Source of the DNA: Astropecten irregularis
Taxonomy: Eukaryota; Echinodermata; Asteroidea; Paxillosida; Astropectinidae
Direction of reading: 5' to 3'
NCBI GenBank assembly: GCA_963971285.1
Contig: OZ020264.1
Location: forward strand, 12,166,431 to 12,230,430
Length of the DNA: 64,000 nucleotides
Shown: piece after piece, positions 31,491 to 42,024 of the stretch
How the letters are laid out: every line of letters starts with the position of its first letter
Numbering within the stretch: position 1 is the stretch's first letter
Program-made: the position numbers and the translations under genes
Notes under the pieces: model-generated
Seen by the model: only the letters and a program-made list of their open reading frames with translations
Databases searched by the model: none
What the model was told of the DNA's origin: nothing

Positions 31491-32395
31491 ATAGTATTGT
31501 ACGATGTCAATTTTTTTTATCTCTTAAATCTGGTCGCGTGTACAAAGACAACATCTAGAATTCAGAATAGATAATTTATTCCCATCTATCTAGCCTACAT
31601 GTAATATTGTCCTTCGCTTGGGTATAGGTTTTATTTTCTATAAATATCCACAACCAACCACGTGACATGGCCATATTGATCAACGAAGTTCATGGTTAGA
31701 TCACGCAATAATAGACAAACGCCTGTTCATACAACAGAAACAATGTGCCACCCGTTACTATGGGAAGACAGCATTAGTTACAGATGAACAGAGACAATTA
31801 AATGAAACACTGGCAAATGAAACAATGGCAAGCCGATATTTACGGAAATTTTGAAAACAGATCGGTTGTTTTCGATGCCGTTTTGGTCTTACCTTTTCTA
31901 ATGCTGTGTTGTTAGGTCAGGCCAGCAGACCAGGACGCTGAGATCGCCTAGCCAGCACCGCGTCCGAAAACAATTCGCTCGCTTCGTTTATATGTACGCA
32001 CACGATTGGAACTCAAACGTTTCGTGTATGATACACGACATGTCGAATGTTGACTGTGTGGTACTGTGGCGTATTATTCATTCTGATTGTCACTGACACG
32101 TGTGCGTTTATGACGAGGCGACGTACAGACACACGACGGTGAAGAAAAAAAAATAATATAACTAGACATGAGAAAAAATAATTATACACAGCCGTGTGGA
32201 TGTATTTTCCACCGCGTAGTTGGTGATAGATTCATGAGCGTCTGAAATCGGGGGTACTGAGCTACATGAGCGGAAATGAAGTCTAGACTAGTTTGTAACT
32301 TAAACAAGCTAAAGGGAGATTTTCAAAAAGAAATACATTTTCTGGTTTTGAGTCGCACGTTTCTGCAAAGAAGGGATTAACTCGTCTGATTACTA

Positions 32396-32850
32396 CGGTG
32401 CTCCGCGAGTGCCATTCCACTTGATCAGGTAAACAAATTATTTATCTCGCCAAGTCGACTTTTGGAGTTGTAAAAGTTGTCTTGTCTCAATAATTATCTC
32501 AACAAGATAAATTTTTAGCGAAAACACGAAGTCAAACAATTTTGATAATTTATCTGGCCAAGTCAACAAAATAGTGCATCTAAAATGTCGTAAGTTATCC
32601 TGATAAATAACCTCCGAGTTTTAAGACGTCTTTACCAGGTAAACTATCAGGACAAGTCGACTTCCTTCTTTCAGTAAGTCGTCTTGGCGAGATAAATTAT
32701 CAGGAAATGTCGACGAGTTCCTAGTTTTCATCTTTCACGGATAAATTATCTCGAAAAGTCGACTTTTAGGCCTTAATAAGTCGACTTGGCGAGATAAATT
32801 ATGTGGTTATCTGGATAAGTGGAATGACACTCGTGGAACTCCGTAAAATA
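32396..32850. repeat. foldback built from GTCGACTT/GAGATAAATTAT units
   Basis: The ends mirror each other: CGGTGCTCCGCGAGTGCCAT with TCCACTTGATCAGG at the left, ATAAGTGGAATGACACTCG with TGGAACTCCG at the right. The interior is about ten irregular units alternating AAGTCGACTT (or a variant) and CGAGATAAATTAT, some inverted. Confidence 0.85.
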
Positions 32851-33184
32851 AATAGCAAGAACACCAACTACACGCGCTGAGAAAATAATGCGCAAACCTT
32901 CTTTTTTCTAATGGAAGCATCCCTCTACCTTAACCAAACACTTCCTTATTCAAGGCTTCTGTATTGAGCGCGGATGTGAGTGGTTCCAAAAATATAAGAA
33001 AGGGATTTATGTAACCTTCGCTTACTAGCAGTAAAGGGTAACTGTTTACCGTTTGTTTGTGTGCATATAAGACTGATATGCATAATATGCTCAGGTACTG
33101 GGGGACATTATAATATCGGTAAGAATAAGAAGCTATTTTGGTCAGACGACTTATCAGTGTCAAGTGAATAATGTATTTTTAGCC

Positions 33185-33440
33185 TTCGATAACGATCCTG
33201 CTATAGGATCGAAACGTGATGCCCTCCTTGATCCAAGCATATGATAAATTCCAGGTCAATTTGGCTGATGAGCAGTTGGCAGCAGTTTATTACTTGTGTT
33301 AATAATATTTTCAATACAAGCAATAAACTGTTGCAAACTGCTCATCAACCAAATTCATGACCTGAAATAAAACATGAAATGTTTAGAGCTAGTTAGGAGG
33401 TCCTGACGTTTTAACCCTAGGAGGATCGTTATCAAATAAT
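33185..33440. repeat. family F, two half elements tail to tail
   Basis: 33185-33300 reads AACGATCCTGCTATAGGATC, CGTGATGCCCTCCTTGATC, GATGAGCAGTTGGCAGCAG. 33313-33440 is the inverse: AGCAATAAACTGTTGCAAAC, GTTAGGAGGTCCTGACG, AGGAGGATCGTTATC. The F halves are in the opposite order to the 26.6-kb copy, as if the element were turned inside out. Confidence 0.75.
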
Positions 33441-33584
33441 ATGCCGTGTGAAAGTCTTTTCTTTGAAATGCTGTTACTTCGAGAAAAATTGCGGATAAAA
33501 ATCTAGAATCACAACAAATAAAATCAGTTTCTAAGCGAAATACAAAAAAACACCGGCGTTTAGCAACTCACACAAACACGCACT

Positions 33585-33768
33585 TATCAACTCGCCTCCT
33601 GACCGACTCGTCCGCTGACCGACTCCCCCACCTGTCAGTGCGTGGCGAGTCGGGGAGGTAGCGAGTTGTTAAGGGGCGAGTCGGCCAGAAGGCGAGTTGG
33701 CAAGGGGCGAGTTGTTATAAGTTACGAGTCGGTAAGGGGCGAGTCGGCTAGGAGGCGAGTTGACCTGT
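33585..33768. repeat. GGCGAGTCGG-type minisatellite in inverted arrangement
   Basis: The left part carries ACTCGCCTCCTGACCGACTC and GCTGACCGACTCCCCC. After TGTCAGTGCGTGG the sequence turns to the opposite strand: GGCGAGTCGGGGAGG, GGGGCGAGTCGGCCAG, GGCGAGTTGGCAAGG, GGGGCGAGTCGGCTAGG. Units are about 18-21 bp and divergent. Confidence 0.85.
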
Positions 33769-34214
33769 TAACCTACCTAAAATGTTATTGTGTATACTTG
33801 GTCCACATTGCAGACCATAGTTTACAGAAACTATGGCTACAATGCACCGTTCAGCAAGTGCAAAATATGTAACATTACAAACTAATGGGTCCATAATTGT
33901 TACTGTGATGTCCATCCGAGTGAGCAATTAGAGCGTGCTTGCATCATGGAGAAGATGGATGAAACTCAGGGAGGGGCTCACAAGGATATGATGAGAAGAC
34001 ATGACACATTACGGAAACTATAAATAAAGGCTCAGTGTTTTACCTTAAAGGTATAGAACGGGCTTGGAAGAATAGAAAATATCAGTTTGGCTACGGTCTT
34101 AAATCTTACGCTGTAAAAAATATGTTACAATGTTGTTGAAGGTATTACTATACCTCATAAATATTAATGACCCATGCCAGAGCTGAATCCCAATAATTGG
34201 TCAATTCACCATCA

Positions 34215-35395
34215 CGTGCCAGTGGATATAACTTTGGTAGCATACCGAAACAAATATCTCCACAGATTTACCCATAACTTACAGGGTATAAAGAATGTGC
34301 TTGTAGAAACATACCGTTAAAGTATATCTGCCTGAAATTTGGTGTATTTTTCCAGAAAAGAGTAAAACCAATGACCAAAACACAATTTTGATCTCAGGAG
34401 ATCCTGAGAATAGATTTTAAAAAATACCGTGAGCGTTTTTCACTGTTTTCTCAAAAGGTGGGCATCGTATGGGACTAGGAATTCCACAGATGACTGTTAC
34501 TGTATCTTCCTTGATATTTCTCTCCATGAATCTGTATTTCTTTGACAAAAACCAAAGCATGATTACTTTAAAAACGGTACCAGTGAAGTACATGTTACCA
34601 TTTTATCAATACCTTCAACAACCTTCAAAAGAGTCTGTTAGTCACATGCCAAATTTAACCAAAGTCCTATCGTGTTGCAATAATAACATTATTTTGGGGT
34701 ACACTGTACTTTGTTCACATACCATGACACTGCATTATAAAAACACATGATGAAAAACTCACGACTTCAGATACAGTGAGACAAAAAGACATGTAGACAT
34801 ATGAACAACATTGTGTGTCACTAATGTTCAGGTTAGCTCCTTTCTGCAAGATGTATACGCCCACGAGAGGGCGGTATTACACGCTGCTCTTCCTTAATGT
34901 ATGGATTTTGCACAAGGAACATCTTTTTCAAAAGGGGAACTTTTACAAAACGTTTTCAAAGGGAATAGCAGAAAGCGTTCGAAACATTCGAACTGATTCC
35001 CTTCTTGCCCTTCCTTTAAACGTCATATCATATTTCTTTTTGTCAAAGAAATGCAGATTCATGGGCAAAAATATCAAGAATGATACACGGTAAGTAAAGT
35101 TACAGTCATCTGTGAAATTCCCAGTCCTATACGGTGCTCACTTTTTGAGAAAACGTTGAAAAACGCCCACGGTATTTGAAAAATATTTTCATCGTTATTT
35201 TGGATCTTCCGAAGAGTCGAATGCCAAATTATTTTCGGTCACTGGTTTGACTCTTTTTTGGATAAATACAGCATTTTAATTAGATAAATGTTAATGGTAG
35301 GTTTACTATCACCATCTTTATTTCCTGTAAGTTACAGGTAAATCTGTGGAGATGTCTGTTTCGGTATCTTACTTTAAACCAGGGTGCAACGTCCA
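34215..35395. repeat. large foldback family G, ~1.2 kb with ~350-bp arms
   Basis: Left arm 34215-34570 (GGTAGCATACCGAAACAAAT, CCATAACTTACAGGGTATAA, CTGTTACTGTATCTTCCTTG, TGTATTTCTTTGACAAAAAC) is inverted at 35035-35395 (GTCAAAGAAATGCAGATTCA, TAAGTTACAGGTAAATCTGT, CTGTTTCGGTATCTTACTT). The ~465-bp centre has no recognisable protein. It is related at its ends to families C and D. Confidence 0.8.
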
Positions 35396-35529
35396 ATGTT
35401 GTCATCGCTTAGCAAATTACATTTCTGCAGTCATGTTGTTGCTATAAAAGCCTTTTGTTGGCACATTCTTTGCTGTCGTTCGTTTGTTTACAGTTGGGAT
35501 CAATGTATAATTTTCATACAATTGTTTGC

Positions 35530-35800
35530 ACCGAGATAAAGGGGGTAATATTATGACAACCGATAGAGCAAATGTTGGACTTGGCAAAATGCCAAAGCCC
35601 AAAAATGTTATTCGGTTTGGAGATCGGGGTATTTTTGTTCCGAACGGTGTGCTCTGTTCGTCTCCAGGATGGGTCAGGCAACCAGTCACCCACCTGAAGA
35701 CAAACAGCGCACAGTGTTCGAAACGTCGAGTGTTAAACCACAGGTTCTTCTCAGAACCACACACTTACAGAAGAGATTACATGGTGTCACCGCAAACCTA
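35530..35800. mobile_element. possible retroelement 3' tail
   Basis: A block with a different texture from its surroundings: CACAGTGTTCGAAACGTCGA, TGTTAAACC and the hairpin GGTTCTTCTCAGAACC. The words GTTCGAAACGTCGAG and GGTTCTTCTCAGAACC resemble tails I associate with widespread retroelements in invertebrate genomes, but I cannot name a family. A 110-aa frame over it has no family I know. Confidence 0.3.
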
Positions 35801-36994
35801 CCTTCTTTTAGTACTTCCACCATGCATAGCTTTATGTGTCATTTACCAAAGGCTTTGATAGTTATCATGAACAAACCCCTATGTGTAACGAGGCTCGGAA
35901 GCAAAAACGCCACACCCCCAGACTAATTTACAACTCGGCCATTTTACTTCGGTGTCTATGTGCGTTGAGGTGGAAATGTTCGTCTTTTTTACGCGCCTGA
36001 ACGGAGCTCGGAATGCCAGAAGTCGAGTATATTTCCGTGATGCATATCTCCTTTCATGGTTGGGTGAAGAGAAAACTGTAAACAGAATTCCTTTCCGATG
36101 ACTCATATGTGGGAAAAATAATGATAAAACTGCAGATTTTGGTAAAAAATGTCAACACTGCTATAAATGGGATATAAAGCTTTGCATGGCAAAAGTTACA
36201 TGCGTTGAAAGTTTGCGGATACAACATGTACTGTTTTGGGAAGAATTAGTATGGTTTTGAAAAGAGCCATCAGTGTGGGATCGACGTTGCGAACAGCATT
36301 CTCTGGTCGTCTTCTACAAAATGTCTTACTTTTGTTAGACTGATCGTTTAAGGGGTGGCAGGCCTTTATGACAAAACGGCATGACGTAATGGGTTTCGTT
36401 GCTCCTGACTGGTACCTCTCATATAGAGATTGTGAGGATCTATCATGGGCCTGAATATTTATAAGATAACGGAGTTCTTGGTGCCATTTTCGATAGTTTT
36501 TGAAAAGTGGAATTTCTGTGACACTTTTGTTCCTTTGGAAGGAGGGTGGGTTGGGGCGGGGACTGACTCGCACATGCAACTTCTCCAACATAGGGCAGGA
36601 ATTTATTTTGTTTGCAGTTTGTTTCCAGAAAGGTAAACTTCCACAACGGAAACTTTCTATAATGTTCTGTGAAGGAACTGCATTCGTGACAATGAATATG
36701 TAAACAGTTGATATAGCTTTCTATATCAAACGTTTGTTATCAATTTCAAATTGATATACCATCCATCCTATATTACACATCCAACGAACCAAAATAACGA
36801 TATCAACATGACTGGTAACCATTTGAATATTTACACAGCAAAAGGCAGAATTACACTTTAGATTATACTGTTTACAATATGGTGTACGCACTACCAGCAT
36901 ATTTTATCAAAATGATATAAATACTGATGATTATGTTGTACGCAAGACGTGGGAACATAACGGTGCAGTATAGGCATCTACGGTTAGGCTGCTT

Positions 36995-37125
36995 TGCTGT
37001 TGTTGTTGATGTTGTTGTTGTTATTGATGATAGTGTTGTAGTTGTGTTGTAGCTGCTGCTACTGCTGTTGTTATTGTAAGTGCTGCTGTACATGTATGTG
37101 CTGCTGTCGTTGTTGTTGTTGATGT
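36995..37125. repeat. imperfect TTG/CTG microsatellite
   Basis: Runs of GTTGTTGTTGATGTTG and GCTGCTGCTACTGCTG interrupted by GAT and GTA. Confidence 0.85.
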
Positions 37126-37609
37126 TATTGGATTTTTCGAAAAGAGAGAATTTCAAAAATGCACAAGTTTTTATCATCAAACAAACACCCAAAATTTCAT
37201 CAAAATCGCTGTTTACGATTTGTTTGCTGAACTCGATATAAAACTGACGAATTGATTAAAAACTGACGAAGTGATTATTATGTGAAAAAATATATATTAA
37301 CTGAAATTATTCTAGTTCATTTCAGCAGTAATCCAACTTAAATAAAATAATAAAATAAAATATGCGACCTAGCTTTGCCAACGGGTTCACAATGGTCTTT
37401 GTAGATTTGCATGGAATTGATTAACCTACTTTTTCATTGGGAAATGCACGCGACAATATAGCTTTACTCACAAAAAGCCAATCCATAATTTATCTACAGT
37501 CACAATAGGTGAATATAAGATTGTCTTAGTGTGGTTTTTCCGCCTGAGGTGCATATTAACCCAATATTTAAATGTTATGCAACACATTCAACTTGGAAAA
37601 AAATTAAAA

Positions 37610-37725
37610 TATGAAGATCCTGCTTGGATCCAAACGTCAGGCCCTCCTATCTCTAATCATTATATTTATATGACCATTATTTTGGTTGGTGAGCAGTTGG
37701 CAGCAGTTAATTATATGTACACGTA
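37610..37725. repeat. family F half element
   Basis: AAGATCCTGCTTGGATCCAA, ACGTCAGGCCCTCCTATCTC, CATTATTTTGGTTGGTGAGC, GTTGGCAGCAGTTAATTA. Confidence 0.8.
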
Positions 37726-38199
37726 CTTTATGACTGTTATATAGTCTGGTATCCCGAGACAATTATGCATAGTCGTGATGGGAGATAATGCCACGTGGGT
37801 AACCAGACTATAAGCAGCACCACATAATTAAATCAATATTATTTTGTGTACATGCTGTATGTAAACGGTTAATAGTATTACTGTGTCTGTGAAGAATGTA
37901 CAGAACAGGCTGGTATTTTGCTACTAGTTGAAGTAAAGTATTTACTCCATGTAATAAAATGGTGGCAGGGACATTACGTAATCGATCGATGTGAACATGT
38001 GTCACAAGAATACAGTGCGGTTAAAGTATATATACATGTACATGTAATGTATTATTAACCCTACTACCAATTATGCATATTGGTAGGGACTTTGCAACAC
38101 GGAAACTACTAATTACAACAATGAGTTGTTAGCACGAGATATTTTAAAGGGGTATGCACAATTAGGATTACTCAGGAAAAACAGTCCAACACAATTTTC

Positions 38200-38275
38200 T
38201 TTTTGTTACGGTATGGCATCTGCACTAGTAAGCAGGAGGTCGTGGGTTCGAATCCACCTGAGCCAGCGCATGATT
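38200..38275 (+). repeat. tRNA-derived SINE-like relic
   Basis: GGTATGGCATCTGCACTAG followed by AGCAGGAGGTCGTGGGTTCG and AATCCACC. The GGTTCGAATCC B-box is perfect and the A-box is decayed; there is no closing acceptor stem, so not a tRNA gene. Confidence 0.5.
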
Positions 38276-38952
38276 TTTCATGTGTGCTCAAAAGGCACTT
38301 AGTGAAGTGCTTATCAGCGTCGTTGAAGGGCAATGAATTATTGTTTGCATTATTTCATCTCCTCGACGAATACATAAAAATTAATAGTAACAAAATTTGC
38401 ATTTGTTTTACATACGGCCTTCCATACATTAATTGAGTTTAATTTGGCTTATGACATGTGGCCAGTATTTTTATTCATTATCAAAAACACACTCGACTCA
38501 ACGTCTATGCAAGAGCAAATCCTGCTCATAATATAAAGGCCAAGGCTACTTTTGTCATAACCATGAATTTTATTTAGCTGTAGTCCGAGGACTTGGTTTG
38601 TCTGGCCAACAGTGTAAGTCGCACTGCATGCGCCTGTTTCGAAAATTAATAAGGCCAGGCCATTGAAACAATTGATTAATTACTAATATCCTTTGGAGAG
38701 CTCTTTTGCTAATTAATCCAGGGCACTAAATGTTGTTTTACACGGTCATACGTTCAACTTCATTTCCTACAAGGAAATCGGATACATGCCTAATTATGTA
38801 GCCATAGGTCACACAACAAAGCTTATGACTTGAAAAATCGAGACTGGAATAATGGATTTGCATTTACATAATTGAGGAAATATAATATTTTCCCCATACC
38901 AAGTCACCCTGGTTATTAATATAAACGATATTTTACAGAGTCGGAGAAGTGT

Positions 38953-39015
38953 AAAAATTTCGGGGTTGGTGTGCTTTTATTACTCAGTAATTAAGCACAC
39001 CAACCCCGAAATTTT
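38953..39015. repeat. hairpin with ~23-bp perfect stem
   Basis: AATTTCGGGGTTGGTGTGCT, a ~16-nt loop around TTACTCAGTAA, then AGCACACCAACCCCGAAATT. A third, diverged half (AGCACACTAACCCCAAAAT) lies at about 39187-39206. Confidence 0.9.
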
Positions 39016-39406
39016 AATTAGTTCACAAGGATAATTTTCATTTTCAGGCCCCCATAATTTCCCTCAAAAATCAAAGCCCTGCCCTCTTTCCACAAATCTA
39101 ACCTTGCTAATATTGAAGAGGATATCACAACTGGTCAACATTTAATACTGTAGAAGACATGTCTGAAAATAACCCTTTTGGACTAAAGCACACTAACCCC
39201 AAAATTTCATTCCCAGAAATATACTACGAGAAATGATGAACTAGCGGGAGCGAGACAGAAACGCTACGGGGGGATTATTGATAATGTCTCCCGGAGTTAG
39301 AAGAGTGAAGTTGTTTGACTTACCTCGTTGTTTCAGGAAATATCTTCTTTATGATGATGAAAACTCCGTTCCTTTATAGTGAGGGAGTTCCTGGTTCGTC
39401 GGTGGT

Positions 39407-39622
39407 TTACTTGGGGGTAATTCCTGGTGAACAAATCAATGACCAGTGCTTGTCTAAAAAGACCAGCAGCAGAACAAACACTACAACGAAGGAGGCCCAC
39501 TTGTCTAGTACTCCGTGTTTGTTGACGGTCCTAGCGTATCGCAGAGGCGACAACAGGCCGTGACCACACGCCTTTTGACGGCAGAGCTTCTCGACTGCCA
39601 ACACGCTGCCAGCACGTCCCAA
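39407..39622 (-). CDS. uncertain short frame with one membrane segment
   Basis: The frame ends WASFVVVFVLLLVFLDKHWS then LICSPGITPK and a stop, with a basic stretch before it (LCRQKACGHGLLSPLRYART). No ATG opens it, so if real it is the last exon of a spliced gene. I see no convincing acceptor or partner exon. Local GC is higher than in the surroundings. Confidence 0.15.
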   Translation of the reverse strand: MGRAGSVLAVEKLCRQKACGHGLLSPLRYARTVNKHGVLDKWASFVVVFVLLLVFLDKHWSLICSPGITPK

Positions 39623-41097
39623 CCAAAAACCTTTTAAACCGATTTACCCGCCTGATTACTCACACTTCAACCACAGGGAAACTGTACTTTGTTCTCGGTG
39701 CCATTATAATACCGTAATCGTCCCACAAGGCCATGCCCTATTGTGCGCATCCAGTCAAAAAATACGTCAGCTATATGCCCAAGTAACAACACTTCAACCT
39801 GCCTAATGATCACACCTGTTGACTCACCACTTCGGAAATTAGATTTTTGTTTTAAATTCCGGGATAAAACAATGATTTTGTGTGGAGATCCAGCACAGGA
39901 GAGAAACAAGACGGTTTATTCAACGGGCCCCAACAGGCGTACGTTAAACTCTAATTGATTTTATGCAAATCGTGATGACAATAGAACTGATTCTACACAC
40001 GTCGTAGTGACAGCTGGTGTCGTTCGAATCAATGCAAGAGGTTTTGACAAAAGATGTGAATAATTATGCAAATGGCGATGCCAAATTATTCACAGGGAAT
40101 ACAGAATATTTGTGAGGTTACATTAATGACAGACACAAAGTCAAGGATGTATTATTGAATAAAGCAATATGATTTCCGCTAGTAGGCTAGTTCGGCAGAA
40201 TTTAAAGTAAAAATGGCTTTATTGTAAACAAGCAATCATATTAATATTTAACTATACCATAATATACCCCTATTGTGCATAGCATGTACGTTTTTCTGGC
40301 ATCTAGTTGTATGTGAATGTGTCCTAGTTTTAAGTAGTTGATAATAACAGCTTTGTATTTGAGATGCTAACAGCTATTTAATGTTTCATAGACATGTCGC
40401 CTAAAAGAAGGCAACCGTAAGAGGGCGCCCTTGCCGCGTTCTGAAAAATAAAGCTGCTCAAAAGTACAAGTTGTTTATGTTCATTTCCTTGAAGTGTATT
40501 ATTTTGCACACTGAATTATTATTTCTTTAATCGATTATTCGAATAAACGACCATTGCACATGCGGCTTATTAGGATTTTCAATTAGTCGTTAAATCTTAC
40601 CACTTTCTAAAAAAATAGTTTTTTTCGCGTCTGCACATTGTCATAAAAATAATGAACTTTCAAATGCTTGTACATGTACTACTTATTTGCTGTTTGTTTA
40701 CATGGAAAATAACCAGTGTTGTACATGACACCTACTTCTACCGGTCCAATGCCTTAGGAATTTAATCCATCCAGTGTAAATGTGTGCAATAATATGCCGG
40801 TGTATTTTGCTGGCTTTGATTTTACGGCTCAGCGCACCTCAGACTAAACAATGCTGTGCGAACTGCACCGTAACCTTGGACTTGAATGCTTAGCAACAGA
40901 AGACCAACAGCAGAGGGCGCTATATTAAATTTTATGTCCGACGTGCGCGCCAAAAACTGAAATAACATTGAGGAATCGTCTGCTTTTAGGATAATATAAA
41001 ATTATGATATTTCTACACGCCGAAGATACAGTATGCAAAACAAAACATATTTTGAATCGTACCCCCAAAACACTGTTCTCATTTTTTTAAAGTGGTG

Positions 41098-41459
41098 TTT
41101 AAAGGTAGTATCATACTTTGGTAAAGTTGATAGAACAGCTGTGGTCTGTTCATAATTTGATTTATCATGAAAAAAAAATGAAATTGTACAGCTCATTAAT
41201 AATTAGAAACACCATCGAAAACAGCAAAGATCCATTGCAATTGTTACGCGAAATTGTGATGAATTGTTGTTTTGATCTCGGAGATCAAACTGTTTTAGGT
41301 CTTTTGTTTTACTCATTTATGGATAAATACAGCATTTCATGGAGAAAAATGTAAACGGTATGTTTGTAGCATGTCTATCTTTACACCCTGTAAGTTATAG
41401 GTGAATAATTATGTGAACATGTCTGTTTTATTTTCCTACCAAAGTATGATAGTACCTTT
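41098..41459. repeat. foldback family C, full copy
   Basis: TAAAGGTAGTATCATACTTT at the left, GATAGAACAGCTGTGGTC, GATCTCGGAGATCAAACTG at the centre, CAAAGTATGATAGTACCTTT at the right. Confidence 0.85.
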
Positions 41460-41769
41460 CATGTTATTGTTGAGCAATGCACAATAATATCAACAGCGCC
41501 CTCTTGTGACCACTTATGTTCTATTAATAGACGTTGGCAAAAAATAATACACTCGAAACGGAATAAAATTAGTTAATAACCAACGAACGGTTCTACAATT
41601 TTGATTACCATAATTTGTTTATTATCTAATAATAAATTGGACGGAGAGATAAGGTAACAAGCGAACATGTTTTAAAACTTAGGCAAGAAAATGGCAGTTA
41701 TACAACATGGCGCTGCCTTTACACTGTGTATACATGTACTGAAATTTAACTACTGTACATTCAAACCTA

Positions 41770-42008
41770 GGGCCACTTTCACGGCCCTGCTTAGCACAAC
41801 AAATTGCTAACCATGAATTTCCGTCTTAATAAAAACAGGATTAACAACAAAGTGTCCATGTGTTGTGCATCACTTGTGATTGGTCTTTGGCTGTTCTTCG
41901 CTGACTAAGAATATCAAATGGAATAATTTGTAATGGTGGCTTATTTTATTGAGCAAGACATTTTGTGCTAAGCAATGTTTTTGTGCTTAGCAGCTCCATG
42001 AAATTGGT
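41770..42008. repeat. foldback family B forming the 3' UTR of the coiled-coil gene
   Basis: GGGCCACTTTCACGGCCCTG and CTTAGCACAACAAATTGC at the left; TGTGCTTAGCAGCTCCATGA and AATTGG at the right. It ends 16 bp from the neighbouring stop codon (42025-42027). Confidence 0.85.
41945..41950 (-). terminator. poly(A) signal carried inside the family-B repeat
   Basis: AATAAA on the minus strand about 75 bases after the stop codon of the coiled-coil gene. It is the conserved CAATAAAACAAACC-type block of family B rather than unique sequence. Confidence 0.45.
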
Positions 42009-42024
42009 ACTTCATTGCAATGTT

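Larger units (their letters stand above)
24708..41769. other. 17-kb gene-poor repeat-rich region
   Basis: No coding sequence I can defend lies between the TRIM gene and the family-B repeat next to the coiled-coil gene. It carries family A, B, C, D, F, G and I foldbacks (listed separately), two minisatellite-like foldbacks (32.4-32.85 and 33.58-33.77 kb), a TTG-rich microsatellite at 37.0 kb, a possible retroelement tail at 35.5 kb and short isolated reading frames without coding character. Confidence 0.6.

Noticed and set aside
35526-35858. 110-aa frame as a host gene
   Set aside because: It runs through a probable retroelement tail with a hairpin and has no recognised domain.
38200-38275. 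tRNA gene
   Set aside because: Only the B-box is intact; there is no acceptor stem and no proper anticodon arm. Called a SINE relic.
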